A stretch of DNA of 64,000 nt. Source: DATHTC01 sp963746805. Lineage in GTDB: Bacteria > Actinomycetota > Thermoleophilia > Gaiellales > Gaiellaceae. The notes beneath the pieces are model-generated. The model was given only the letters and a program-made list of their open reading frames with translations, made no database searches and was not told where the DNA came from. This document shows, one piece after another, positions 17,592 to 26,240 of this stretch; position 1 is the first letter of the stretch; each line of letters begins with the position of its first letter. The position numbers and the translations under genes were made by a program. Location: contig CAVVCQ010000001.1 of the NCBI GenBank assembly GCA_963746805.1, forward strand, positions 124,001 through 188,000. Direction: 5' to 3'.

Positions 17592-18157
17592 CGAGGAGCG
17601 GGGGCGCCGAGCGCCGAGCGCACGAACTCGATGATCGTGTCGAGGTCGCGGGGCGGCTCGCCGCTCCCGACCGCGACGACGAGTCCGTTTGCGACGAGGC
17701 TGACGAAGCTGCCGATCTGGTCGGCCGGCACGTCGGCGCGGAGGAGCCCGTCGGCCTGCTCGAGCTCCACCTTTGCGATAAGGGCGGGGAGGAGCTCCTG
17801 CTCGGCGAGCGCGGACTGCCGCTCACGCAGCTCCGGGTCGGTTCGCTCCAGCCGGCTCATCTCGAGGTACACGCCGATCCAGTCGGGGTCCTCCTCGACG
17901 AGCTCGCGAAGCGTCGCTTCCCACCCCTTCTCGATCCACAGCTGGATGAGTCGACGGTTGTCGCGGTACGCGAGCTCGAAGAACAGGTCGGCCTTGGACG
18001 GGAAGTAGTTGAAGATCGCGCCGCGCGAGAGCCCGGTCGCCTGCTCGAGGCGCGCGACCGTCGCACCCTCGTACCCGTGCTCGGCGAAGCAGCGGCGCGC
18101 ATCCCGGAGGATCTGCTCGCGCCGCTCCGACCTGCGCTCCTCGGAGATCTTCGGCAT
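17558..18157 (-). CDS. TetR-family transcriptional regulator
   Basis: 199 residues. The N-terminal TetR helix-turn-helix is clear: REQILRDARRCFAEHGYEGA, then ATVARLEQATGLSRGAIFNY and FPSKADLFFEL. The C-terminal ligand domain ends in VSLVANGLVVAVGSGE. It is transcribed away from the MFS gene across a 49-bp gap that contains an inverted repeat (18174-18192). Local repression of the transporter in response to a transported compound, plus autorepression, is the natural reading. Confidence 0.85.
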   Translation of the reverse strand: MPKISEERRSERREQILRDARRCFAEHGYEGATVARLEQATGLSRGAIFNYFPSKADLFFELAYRDNRRLIQLWIEKGWEATLRELVEEDPDWIGVYLEMSRLERTDPELRERQSALAEQELLPALIAKVELEQADGLLRADVPADQIGSFVSLVANGLVVAVGSGEPPRDLDTIIEFVRSALGAPAPRQSSSGFPISQ

Positions 18158-18173
18158 ACGAGGGATACTTTAC

Positions 18174-18192
18174 AAAACCGTACGGACGTTTT
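18174..18192. promoter_or_regulatory. Candidate TetR operator
   Basis: In the 49-bp gap between the TetR start and the MFS start, AAAAC (18174-18178) and GTTTT (18188-18192) form an inverted repeat around a perfect 8-bp palindrome CCGTACGG (18178-18185). The surrounding AT-rich DNA (TACTTTACAAAA and TTTTATTATC) is rare in this window and could carry both promoters. Confidence 0.5.
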
Positions 18193-18206
18193 ATTATCGG
18201 ATCGCC

Positions 18207-19439
18207 GTGACCGGGTGGTCAGAGACCGGTGTGAACAGGACCGCCGTGTCGGCGCTCGTCGCCGCCGAGACGATCTCCGTCCTCGGCACGCGGATGACCT
18301 ACCTGGCGCTGCCGTGGTTCGTCCTCGTGACCACCGGCTCGCCGGGGAAGATGTCGCTCGTCCTCGCGGCCGAGGTGCTCCCGATGGCCGTTCTCGGCAT
18401 CCCGAGCGGCGCGGTCGTCCAGCGCCTGGGGGCGCGCACGACGATGCTCGTCGCCGACCTCGCCCGCGCGCCGATCCTCGCGTCGGTCCCGCTCCTGCAC
18501 GCTGCGGGAGCTCTGGACTTCGGACTGCTGCTCGGCATCGTCGCGCTGCTCGGGTGCTTCATGCCGCCGTACTACGCGTCGCAGCGGACGATCCTCCCCG
18601 AGCTCGTCGGTGAGGACGAGACGCGGCTCGCGCAGGCGAACAGCTCGATCGAGGGCGGGGCCGCGTTCGCGGCGCTGGCCGGCCCGGCGCTCGCCGGCGT
18701 CCTGATCCCGTTCCTGGGCGCGTCGAACGTCCTCTACCTCGACGCCGCGACCTTCCTCGTCGCCTTCGTGCTGGTGCTCGTGCTCGTGCCCGCGCGGAGA
18801 GCGGTCAGGGCCGCGGTCGAGCACGGCGTCCTCGGCGGCCTTCGCTTCGTCGTCCGCGACGGGCTCCTCGGCCCGATGGCCGCGACCGTCGTCGTGTTCG
18901 GGTTCCTCGTGACGGGAATGTCCGCCGGGCTGCCGGTGTACGCCTACGACGAGTTCGACGGCAGCTCGTGGATCGCGGGCCTCTTCTACGCCGCCTTCGG
19001 CGCGGGGGCACTGATCGGGAGCGTCCTCGCCGTCCTCGCGGTGACGCGGGTCTCGCCGCTTCGCCTCGCCGCGCTCGGGATCCTCGCCTTCGCCCTCCCG
19101 CTGTGGGCGCTTCCGCTCCTCCCCCCGTGGCCCGTCGCCGCCGCTGCGCTCTTCGTCGCGAGTGTGTTTCCACCGCTCGTCAACGGGCCGATCATCGCCG
19201 TGCTCACGGCTCGCACGCCGGAGTCGCTGCGAGCCAAGGTCATGACGGCCCTCGTGACCGCGAGCTCCCTGGCGGCGCCGCTCGGGTTCATCGCGGCCGG
19301 GCAGATCCTCGAGTACTGGGGCGTCGTGCCGCTCTTCGCCGCCGTCGCGTTCGGGATCACGTCGATGGCTCTGGTGTTCGCCGCCATCGTGCTCCGGTAC
19401 CGCGCGCCGGCCGTCACACCGGAACCGTCAGCGCCGTGA
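18207..19439 (+). CDS. MFS transporter (drug-efflux type)
   Basis: About 410 residues from the GTG at 18207; a second GTG at 18231 (VNRTAVSALVAAE) is equally possible. About 12 hydrophobic helices. The loop 2-3 motif is present in relaxed form (GAVVQRLGARTTMLVADL, matching G-x-x-x-D-R-x-G-R-R). The helix-5 region contains ANSSIEGGAAFAALAGPALAG, typical of the DHA3/MFS_3 (enterobactin-exporter-like) efflux family. It should expel a small hydrophobic compound in exchange for protons. The divergent TetR and the operator between them support regulated efflux. Confidence 0.83.
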   Translation: MTGWSETGVNRTAVSALVAAETISVLGTRMTYLALPWFVLVTTGSPGKMSLVLAAEVLPMAVLGIPSGAVVQRLGARTTMLVADLARAPILASVPLLHAAGALDFGLLLGIVALLGCFMPPYYASQRTILPELVGEDETRLAQANSSIEGGAAFAALAGPALAGVLIPFLGASNVLYLDAATFLVAFVLVLVLVPARRAVRAAVEHGVLGGLRFVVRDGLLGPMAATVVVFGFLVTGMSAGLPVYAYDEFDGSSWIAGLFYAAFGAGALIGSVLAVLAVTRVSPLRLAALGILAFALPLWALPLLPPWPVAAAALFVASVFPPLVNGPIIAVLTARTPESLRAKVMTALVTASSLAAPLGFIAAGQILEYWGVVPLFAAVAFGITSMALVFAAIVLRYRAPAVTPEPSAP

Positions 19440-19505
19440 CAGCTGCAGATCCCCCGGACGGGTCACACGGGCCGGCCGGCACCGGGGATACGGTCGCCGT
19501 GAGCC

Positions 19506-20195
19506 ATGACTCGACGCCTCCTGCTGCTCGGCGCGTCCATCACCGGCGCGCTCCTCACCCTCGTTCTCGTCGCGACCGCACCCACGGCGGACGCGCGCGA
19601 CTCGGCGAGCCGCGGATCGTTCGTCATGCGCGGCGTCGTCTCGACGGTCGTCGACGGCGACACGATCGACGCGCGGCTGGACAGCGGCCGCGTCGAGCGC
19701 GTGCGGCTCATCGGCATCGACACGCCGGAGCGCGCTGACTGCTTCTTCGCCCAGGCCTCGGCCCGCACCCGCGCCCTGGCACAGGGCCGGCGCGTCGTGC
19801 TGCGGGGCGACGCCACGCAGGACACGCGTGACCGGTACGGGCGGCTGCTCGCCTACGTCGACATCGGCGGCACCGCCGATCTCGGACGCGCGGTGATCCG
19901 CAGCGGTCACGCCTCCGTGTACGTGTACCGGCGGCCGTTCCAGCGCGTCACGGCCTATCGCGCCGCCGAGTCGGCTGCGAAGGCGGCGCCCGCCGGTCGC
20001 TGGCGTGCCTGCACGTCCGCTACACCCGCGCCGCCGGCCGCGTCGAAATGCGACCCGAGCTACCCGAGCGTCTGCATCCCGCCGCCTCCGCCGGACCTCG
20101 ACTGCGGCGACATCCCGCACCGCGACTTCCCGGTCGTCGGCGTAGACCCGCATCGCTTCGACGGCAACCACGACGGTCGCGGCTGCGAGCGCTAG
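19506..20195 (+). CDS. Secreted staphylococcal-nuclease-like protein with Excalibur domain
   Basis: 229 residues with a signal peptide (RRLLLLGASITGALLTLVLV, cleavage likely after TADA). The thermonuclease domain has VVDGDTIDARLD (metal aspartates), VRLIGIDTPER (catalytic Arg and Asp/Glu region) and DTRDRYGRLLAYV (second catalytic Arg region). After a Pro-rich linker the C-terminus has an Excalibur calcium-binding motif: DCGDIPHRDFPV, then FDGNHDGRGCE (DxDxDGxxCE-like). Such proteins are exported or wall-associated Ca-dependent nucleases. It is an isolated gene, 66 bp after the MFS gene. Confidence 0.87.
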   Translation: MTRRLLLLGASITGALLTLVLVATAPTADARDSASRGSFVMRGVVSTVVDGDTIDARLDSGRVERVRLIGIDTPERADCFFAQASARTRALAQGRRVVLRGDATQDTRDRYGRLLAYVDIGGTADLGRAVIRSGHASVYVYRRPFQRVTAYRAAESAAKAAPAGRWRACTSATPAPPAASKCDPSYPSVCIPPPPPDLDCGDIPHRDFPVVGVDPHRFDGNHDGRGCER

Positions 20196-20223
20196 CCGCC
20201 GCGCGGCCCGTCAGGATGCGCCC

Positions 20224-20700
20224 GTGACGGCATTCGACGTCCGGGACGGCCGCGTCGAGGAGGCGCGCGCGCTGGTCGAGCTGTTCGCGGCCGTCGCCGA
20301 AGAGCGAGACGGGATCGCGACCGAGCCGCCGGTCGACCTCGACGCGAGGACGTCGCAGTTCGCCGCTGCGATGGACCACACCATCGTCGCCGTCGCCGGC
20401 GGCGAGTACGTGGGGTTGCTGCACCTCGAGCCGAAACGCCACGGGTTTGCCGAGTTGGGGATGCTGGTCGCACGGGAGTGGCGCGGCCGCGGCGTGGGGT
20501 CGGCGCTGGTCGCCGCTGCGATCGACCGCGCGCGGGCGGACGGCCTGCACAAGCTCTCGCTCGAGGTCTTCCCGCACAACGTCGCCGGGATCGCGCTCTA
20601 CCGCAAGTTCGGCTTCGTCGAGGAGGGTCGTCGCGTGAAGCAGTACCGCCGCGCGAACGGCGAGCTCTGGGACTCCGTCGTGATGGGCCTCGTGCTCTAG
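20224..20700 (+). CDS. GNAT-family N-acetyltransferase
   Basis: 158 residues, GTG start. The acetyl-CoA-binding motif A is LGMLVAREWRGRGVGSALV (R/Q-x-x-G-x-G/A as RGRGVG). The helix after it, DGLHKLSLEVFPHNVAGIALYRKFGFVEEG, is the standard motif B (N-x-x-A-x-x-LYxKxGF). It acetylates an amine on a small molecule or protein; the substrate is not evident. The ending ELWDSVVMGLVL is usual in RimI-related proteins. The 3' end overlaps the convergent gamma-glutamyltransferase gene by 4 bp. Confidence 0.85.
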   Translation: MTAFDVRDGRVEEARALVELFAAVAEERDGIATEPPVDLDARTSQFAAAMDHTIVAVAGGEYVGLLHLEPKRHGFAELGMLVAREWRGRGVGSALVAAAIDRARADGLHKLSLEVFPHNVAGIALYRKFGFVEEGRRVKQYRRANGELWDSVVMGLVL

Positions 20701-22379
20701 CGGCCGACGGCGTAGCCCTGCATCGCGCGCGCGTTCGCGGCGGCCTTGAGCGTGCCGTCGGCATCCCGTCCGGTGGCGCTCACCCGGCCGAGCGACCACG
20801 GCGGCGTGACCGTGATCTCGTGCCCGCGCCGGCGGAGGTCCTCGATCACCTCATTCCCGAAGCGAGACTCCATCGAGAGCGACTTCGGCTCCGCCTGCCG
20901 GGGGTGGAACGAGCTCGGGAAGTGGTCGGTGTGGAACTCGGGCGCGTCGATCGCCTCCTGGAGGTTCTCGCCGAGGTCGAGGTGCCGGAGGAGGACGTGG
21001 AGCGACCACTGGTCCTGCATGTCGCCGCCGGGCGTGCCCCATGCGATGTACGGCTCGCCCTGCCGGAGCACGAGCCCGGGGGAGAGCGTTGTCCGCGGGC
21101 GCTTTCCCGGCGCGAGCGAGCTCGGGAGCCCGGGCTCGAGCCAGAACATCTGCGCGCGCGTGCCGAGCGGCCAGCCGAGCTCCGGGATCACCGGGGAGCT
21201 CTGCAGCCAACCGCCGCTCGGCGTCGCCGACACGAGGTTGCCGAAGCGGTCGGCCACGTCGAGGTGGACGGTGTCGCCCAGGGTCGGCTCGCCGGCGCCG
21301 ACCGCGGTCGGAGCCTCGACGAGGGTCGGCAGGCGTCCGCCGCCGGGGCGCAGCTCGCCCGACGCGGCCTCGTCGATCAGCCGCCGGCGCTCGTCGGCGT
21401 ACGCCGGCGAGAGGAGCTGCTCGAGCGGGACGTCGACGAAGTCCGGGTCGCCGTAGAAGGCCTCCCGATCCGCGTACGCGAGCTTCGTACACTCGACGAC
21501 GGTGTGGACGAGCTCGGCCGGGGACAGCTCCGCGACGTCGAAGCCTGCGAGCAGCGCGAGCTGCTGGAGCAGCACCGGGCCCTGGCCCCACGGCCCGGTC
21601 TTGCACACCGTGTGGCCGCGGTACTCGAACGTCGCCGGCGGCTCGAGCGTCGCGCGCCACGACGCGAGGTCGCCGCCGTCCAGCAGGCCGCCGTGCTCGC
21701 GGCAGAAGCGGTCGATCGCGTCCGCGACGAAGCCTCGGTAGAAGACGTCCCGGGCGCGCTCGATCTCCCCCTCGCGGTCGCCGCCCAGCGACTCGGCCAC
21801 GATCCGGCCGTACGTCGCCGCCAGCTGCCGGTTCCGGAACAGCTCGCCCGGCTCCGGCGCCGGCAAATACAGCTCCGCCGACCCCGGCCAGTCCCGCAGC
21901 AGCGGCTCGGCGCCGCGGATCGTCGCCGTGATCCCCGGGACGACCGGATAGCCGTCCTCGGCGTAGCCGATCGCGACCTCGAACACGTCGGCGAGGCGCA
22001 TCGTCCCGAAGTCGCGTAGGAGCAGCATCCAGCCGTCGAACGCGCCGGGGACGCACGCGGCGAGCAGCCCGGTGCCGGGGACGAGCTCGTGGCCGAGCTC
22101 CTGGTAGCGCTCGATCGTGGCGGCAGTGGGCGCGACGCCCTGCGCGCAGAGCACGAGCGGCCGGCCCTGCTCCGCGCTCCAGAGCACGACGGGCAGGTCG
22201 CCGCCCGGGCCGTTGAGGTGCGGCTCGACCACCTGGAGCGTGAGCCCCGTGGCGACGGCCGCGTCGAACGCGTTCCCGCCGCGCTCCAGCACGGCCATGC
22301 CCGCGGCCGACGCGAGCCAGTGCGTCGAGGCGACCATCCCGAAGGTCCCGCGCAGCTCCGGGCGCGTCGTGAACGTCAT
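20697..22379 (-). CDS. Gamma-glutamyltransferase family Ntn-hydrolase
   Basis: 560 residues from the ATG at 22379 (MTFTTRPELRG), overlapping the ATPase stop (ATGA). N-terminal ASTHWLASAAGMAVLERGGNAFDAAVATG is the GGT/YwrD hallmark. The autocatalytic site is at GDTVHLDVADRFGNLVSAT, the Thr of DTVH being the expected new N-terminal nucleophile of the small subunit. LEPGLPSSLAPGKRPRTTLSP and the substrate Gly-Gly pair region (WGTPGGDMQDQW) follow. There is no signal peptide, so the enzyme is cytoplasmic, unlike E. coli Ggt. Being the last gene of a peptide-importer operon suggests cleavage of imported gamma-glutamyl compounds. Confidence 0.87.
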   Translation of the reverse strand: MTFTTRPELRGTFGMVASTHWLASAAGMAVLERGGNAFDAAVATGLTLQVVEPHLNGPGGDLPVVLWSAEQGRPLVLCAQGVAPTAATIERYQELGHELVPGTGLLAACVPGAFDGWMLLLRDFGTMRLADVFEVAIGYAEDGYPVVPGITATIRGAEPLLRDWPGSAELYLPAPEPGELFRNRQLAATYGRIVAESLGGDREGEIERARDVFYRGFVADAIDRFCREHGGLLDGGDLASWRATLEPPATFEYRGHTVCKTGPWGQGPVLLQQLALLAGFDVAELSPAELVHTVVECTKLAYADREAFYGDPDFVDVPLEQLLSPAYADERRRLIDEAASGELRPGGGRLPTLVEAPTAVGAGEPTLGDTVHLDVADRFGNLVSATPSGGWLQSSPVIPELGWPLGTRAQMFWLEPGLPSSLAPGKRPRTTLSPGLVLRQGEPYIAWGTPGGDMQDQWSLHVLLRHLDLGENLQEAIDAPEFHTDHFPSSFHPRQAEPKSLSMESRFGNEVIEDLRRRGHEITVTPPWSLGRVSATGRDADGTLKAAANARAMQGYAVGR

Positions 22380-23419
22380 GCCTCGCTCCTGCCCGCCAGC
22401 TCGAGTCTCGGCGACTGGGCCCCCGGCCGGGCGAGATGGCACGCGACGAGGTGGCCGTCGCCGGTGACGTCGACGAGTTGCGGCTCCTCCTCGTGCGATC
22501 GCGGCGCGGAGTCCGGCTCGAGCGGGCAGCGCGTCCGGAAGCGGCAGCCGGAGGGCGGCGCCAGTGGGCTGGGGACTTCGCCCGACAGCACGATCCGCCG
22601 GCGGCTCCGCTGCAGCTCCGGGTCGGGGACGACGGCCGCCGACAGGAGCGCCTGCGTGTAGGGGTGCTGCGGCCGCGCGAACAGCTCGTCACGCGGGGCC
22701 ACCTCGACGAGCTTCCCGAGGTACATCACCGCGACCCGGTCGCAGAGGTACTCCACGGTCGCGAGGTCGTGCGAGATGAACAGGCACGAGAAGCCGAGCT
22801 GCTGCTGCAGTTCCCGGAAGAGGTTGAGGACGGACGCCTGGACGGAGACGTCGAGCGCCGACACCGGCTCGTCCGCGATGAGGAGGCTCGGCGAAACGCT
22901 GAGCGCCCGCGCCAGGCCGACGCGCTGGCGCTGCCCGCCCGAGAGCTCGTGCGGGTAGCGGTAGCGGAGCTCGGCGCGCAGCCCGACGGCGTCGAAGAGC
23001 TCGACGACGCGCCGGTCCAGGGCGGCCCCGCGGGCGAGCCGGTGCAGCCGCAGCGGCTCGCCGACGATCTGGCCGCACGTCATCCGCGGGTTCAGCGACG
23101 AGTAGGGGTCCTGGAAGACGATGTGGATCTGACGCCGGTAGGGCCGCAGCCGGCGCCGCGAGAGGCGCGTGATGTCGGCGCCGTTGACGCGGATCGTGCC
23201 GCCGGTCGGGTCGAGCAGGCGCGAGACGCAGTAGCCGACCGTCGTCTTTCCGCTGCCGGACTCGCCGACGAGGCCGAGCACCTCGCCGGGCGCGATCGAG
23301 AACGACACCCCGTCAACCGCCCGCACCACGCGTCCGTCGGCGTTCACGCCGCGCCCGACCACGAAGTGCTTCTCGAGCCCGTCCACCTCGAGCACCGGCT
23401 GACGCCCGTCCGAGCTCAT
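22376..23419 (-). CDS. Peptide ABC transporter ATPase (OppF/DppF type)
   Basis: 347 residues. The ATG at 23419 overlaps the stop of the OppD-type gene. Walker A GESGSGKTT, signature LSGGQRQRVGLARAL and Walker B LLIADEPVSALD are present. Two features place it with OppF/DppF: the long N-terminal HFVVGRG-containing insert before the Walker A, and the C-terminal oligopeptide-transporter domain with SGCRFRTRCPLEPD (cysteine motif that binds an Fe-S cluster in some homologues). HIVFQDPYSSLNPRMT is also typical. It pairs with the OppD-type ATPase. Confidence 0.9.
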   Translation of the reverse strand: MSSDGRQPVLEVDGLEKHFVVGRGVNADGRVVRAVDGVSFSIAPGEVLGLVGESGSGKTTVGYCVSRLLDPTGGTIRVNGADITRLSRRRLRPYRRQIHIVFQDPYSSLNPRMTCGQIVGEPLRLHRLARGAALDRRVVELFDAVGLRAELRYRYPHELSGGQRQRVGLARALSVSPSLLIADEPVSALDVSVQASVLNLFRELQQQLGFSCLFISHDLATVEYLCDRVAVMYLGKLVEVAPRDELFARPQHPYTQALLSAAVVPDPELQRSRRRIVLSGEVPSPLAPPSGCRFRTRCPLEPDSAPRSHEEEPQLVDVTGDGHLVACHLARPGAQSPRLELAGRSEA

Positions 23420-24402
23420 GTCGTCGCCACCGGCACCTCGCCGGGATGGAAGCACGCGACGAGGTGGTCGGGCCGCACCGGCCGCAGCTCGGGCACCTCC
23501 GAGCGGCTGAGCTCGTCGGCGCGCGGGCACCGGTCGGCGAACGAGCAGGAGGTCGGCAGCTCGTGCAGCGCGGGTACGCGGCCGGGGATCTCCTGCAGTC
23601 GCCCGCGCCGGCCGACGCCCGGCCGGGGGATCGCCCCGAGCAGGCCGATCGTGTACGGGTGCTGTGGGTGGGCGAACAGCTCGTCGACGGGCGCCTCCTC
23701 CACCTTGCGACCGGCGTACATGACCAGGACGCGGTCGGCGATGTCCGCGACGACGCCGAGGTTGTGCGTGATCAGGACGATCGCCGTCCCGAGCCGCTCC
23801 CGCAGCTCGCGCAGGAGGTCGAGGATGCCCGCCTGGATCGTCACGTCGAGCGCCGTGGTCGGCTCGTCCGCGATGATGATGCTCGGATCGCACGACAGCG
23901 CCATCGCGATCATCACGCGCTGGCGCATCCCGCCGGAGAGCTGATGGGGGTACTCGTCGACCCGGCGCCCCGGATCGGGGATGTGCACGAGGTCGAACAG
24001 CTCGACCGCGCGGGCCCTCGCCTCGCTGCGCGAGACGTCGTTGTGCCGGCGGACGACCTCGGCGACCTGCTGGCCGACGCGGAGCACCGGGTTGAGCGAG
24101 GTCATCGGCTCCTGGAAGACGAACGAGATCCGCTGGCCGCGCACGTCGCGCAGGTGCGACGCGGCGGCGTCCAGCAGCTCGACGCCCTCGAAGCGCGCGG
24201 AGCCCGTGACGGTGGCCGTCGCGGGGAGCAGCCCCAGGATCGACAGCGCCGTCACGCTCTTGCCGCAGCCCGACTCGCCGACGATGCCGAGCACCTCGCG
24301 CGGGGCCAGCGTGAGCGAGACGCGGTCGACGGCGTGGACGGTGCCCTCGTCCGTGTCGAAGCGGACCGAGAGGTCCTCGACCTCGAGCAGCGGCGGCGTC
24401 AA
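23416..24402 (-). CDS. Peptide ABC transporter ATPase (OppD/DppD type)
   Basis: 328 residues from a TTG at 24402 that overlaps the permease stop (TTGA). Walker A GESGCGKSVT, FVFQEPMTSLNPVLRVG, signature LSGGMRQRVMIAMAL and Walker B IIADEPTTALDVT are all of the OppD/DppD type. The C-terminal domain carries LPTSCSFADRCPRADE, the usual CxFxxRCP cysteine element. Together with the OppF-type gene it energises the importer formed by the two permeases upstream. Confidence 0.9.
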   Translation of the reverse strand: MTPPLLEVEDLSVRFDTDEGTVHAVDRVSLTLAPREVLGIVGESGCGKSVTALSILGLLPATATVTGSARFEGVELLDAAASHLRDVRGQRISFVFQEPMTSLNPVLRVGQQVAEVVRRHNDVSRSEARARAVELFDLVHIPDPGRRVDEYPHQLSGGMRQRVMIAMALSCDPSIIIADEPTTALDVTIQAGILDLLRELRERLGTAIVLITHNLGVVADIADRVLVMYAGRKVEEAPVDELFAHPQHPYTIGLLGAIPRPGVGRRGRLQEIPGRVPALHELPTSCSFADRCPRADELSRSEVPELRPVRPDHLVACFHPGEVPVATT

Positions 24403-25274
24403 CGCTGGGTCTTCGGGTCGAGGACGTCGCGGAGGCCGTCCCCGAGCAGGTTGAACGCGAGCGCCGTGATCACGATCGCGAGGCCCGGGTACACGGCCAG
24501 CGACGGGGCGAGGCTGAGGTACGGCTGGGCGGCGTTCAGCATCACGCCCCAGGAGGGCGTCGGCGGCTGGACGCCGAGGCCGAGGAACGAGAGCACGGCC
24601 TCGCCGATGATCGCGGCGGGGATCGTGAGCGTGGCCTGGACCATGAGCGTGCTGGTCATGTTCGGGAGGATGTGGCGTCCGAGGATGGTCACGTCGCCGG
24701 CGCCGTTCGCCACCGCTGCACGGACGTAGTCCTCCTCGCGCAGCGCGAGTGTCTCGCCGCGCGCGATGCGCACGAGCGGCGGCACGGCCGCGATCCCGAG
24801 CGCGAGCGTCGCGTTCAGCAGCGACGGGCCGAGGATCGCGGCCAGGCCGACGGCGAGGATCAGGAACGGGAAGGCGAGGAGCACGTCCGTGACGCGGGCG
24901 ATCACCGTGTCGAACTTGCCACGGTAGTAGCCGGCGGCGAGGCCGAAGGGGACGGCGATGATCATCGCGAGCACCGTGGCGAAGAAGCCCGCCAGGATGG
25001 AGGCCCGCGCGCCGTAGATGATGCGCGAGAAGGTGTCGCGACCGAGGTCGTCGGTCCCGAGCAGGTGCTCGCGCGACGGGCCGGCCAGGATGGCGTCGAA
25101 GTCCGTCTGCGAGGGGCTATAGGGGGCGACCCACGGTGCGAGCACCGCCGCGAAGACGACCGTGACGACGACGACGAGCGACCCGACGGCGGCCGGCCTG
25201 CGCAGGAAGCGCCGGCGGAGGATGCGGCGGCGTCGCGCCCGCGGGCTGAGCGTGACGACCTCGACGACGCTCAC
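24399..25274 (-). CDS. Peptide ABC transporter permease (OppC/DppC type)
   Basis: 291 residues. GTG at 25274 overlaps the OppB-type stop (GTGA). An N-terminal arginine-rich cytoplasmic segment (RARRRRILRRRFLRR) precedes the first helix, then HLLGTDDLGRDTFSRIIYGA (the diagnostic OppC/DppC motif), about six transmembrane helices and the EAA loop around YVRAAVANGAGDVTILGRHILPN. It ends in GDGLRDVLDPKTQR, as is standard for DppC/GsiD. The frame is intact. Confidence 0.9.
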   Translation of the reverse strand: MSVVEVVTLSPRARRRRILRRRFLRRPAAVGSLVVVVTVVFAAVLAPWVAPYSPSQTDFDAILAGPSREHLLGTDDLGRDTFSRIIYGARASILAGFFATVLAMIIAVPFGLAAGYYRGKFDTVIARVTDVLLAFPFLILAVGLAAILGPSLLNATLALGIAAVPPLVRIARGETLALREEDYVRAAVANGAGDVTILGRHILPNMTSTLMVQATLTIPAAIIGEAVLSFLGLGVQPPTPSWGVMLNAAQPYLSLAPSLAVYPGLAIVITALAFNLLGDGLRDVLDPKTQR

Positions 25275-26224
25275 GTGCTCGTCCCCGCCACGCGGATGCG
25301 CGGGTTGATGAACGAGTAGAGGAGGTCGACGAGCAGGTTGACGACCACGTACCCGATCGCGACGACGAGGACGACGCCCTGGAGCAGGGCGTAGTCGCGC
25401 TGTGCGATCGAGTCGACGGTCAGCCGCCCGAAGCCCGCGATGCCGAAGATCTGCTCGGTGACGACCGCGCCCGAGATCAGGGCGCCGAGCTGGAGCCCCA
25501 GCACGGTCGTCACCGTGATCAGGCTGTTGCGGAGGGCGTGCTTGCCGACGACCGACCACTCGCTCAGGCCCTTCGCCCTGGCGGTGCGGACGTAGTCGGC
25601 GCCGAGCGAGTCCAGCATCGCCGACCGCATCTGCCGCATCAGCACCGCCGAGAGGCCGAGGCCGAGGACGAGCGCGGGCATGAGCATGTGCTCGAGGTTC
25701 CCGAGCGGGTCCTCGCGGAAGGGGACGTACCCGCCCGCCGGGAGCCAGCCGAGGTTCACCGAGAAGACGATGATCATGAGCAGGCCGAGCCAGAAGTGCG
25801 GCACTGACAGGCCGAGCAGCGCCACCGAGGTCGCGGCGTAGTCCGACGGCTTCCCGCGTCGGACGGCCGCAATCACGCCCGCCGTGATCCCGACGACGCC
25901 GCCGATGAGCATCGCGAGCGCGGCGAGCTCGAGCGTCAGCGGCAGGCGGCTGATGATCGTCTCCGTCACCGGCAGCCCGCGCGAATCGGTGCCGAGGTCG
26001 CCCCGCAGCGCGAGCCCGATCCACGTCACGTACTGGACGTGCAGGGGCTCGTCGAGGCCGTATTTCTCCCGGATCGCCGCGAGCGTGGCCGCGTCGCGCT
26101 CCTCGGCGGCGTAGGCGAGCGCCGGGTCGCCCGGGATCGCCCGCACGCCGACGAAGACGAGCACGCTCGCGAGGAAGACGACGATCAGGGCGGCTCCGAA
26201 CTTCCGGAAGATGAAGACGCCCAC
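25271..26224 (-). CDS. Peptide ABC transporter permease (OppB/DppB type)
   Basis: 317 residues. It has the standard DppB/GsiC start (FIFRKFGAALIVVFLASVLVF), the extracytoplasmic loop RAIPGDPALAY then YGLDEPLHVQYVTWIG, and the EAA loop YVRTARAKGLSEWSVVGKHALRN. The C-terminus DLLYSFINPRIRV is the family's ending. Six helices. It forms the translocation pore with the OppC-type subunit. A 16-bp gap with a GAGAGGACG-like site separates it from the binding-protein gene. Confidence 0.9.
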   Translation of the reverse strand: MGVFIFRKFGAALIVVFLASVLVFVGVRAIPGDPALAYAAEERDAATLAAIREKYGLDEPLHVQYVTWIGLALRGDLGTDSRGLPVTETIISRLPLTLELAALAMLIGGVVGITAGVIAAVRRGKPSDYAATSVALLGLSVPHFWLGLLMIIVFSVNLGWLPAGGYVPFREDPLGNLEHMLMPALVLGLGLSAVLMRQMRSAMLDSLGADYVRTARAKGLSEWSVVGKHALRNSLITVTTVLGLQLGALISGAVVTEQIFGIAGFGRLTVDSIAQRDYALLQGVVLVVAIGYVVVNLLVDLLYSFINPRIRVAGTST

Positions 26225-26240
26225 GATCGTCGTCCTCTCG

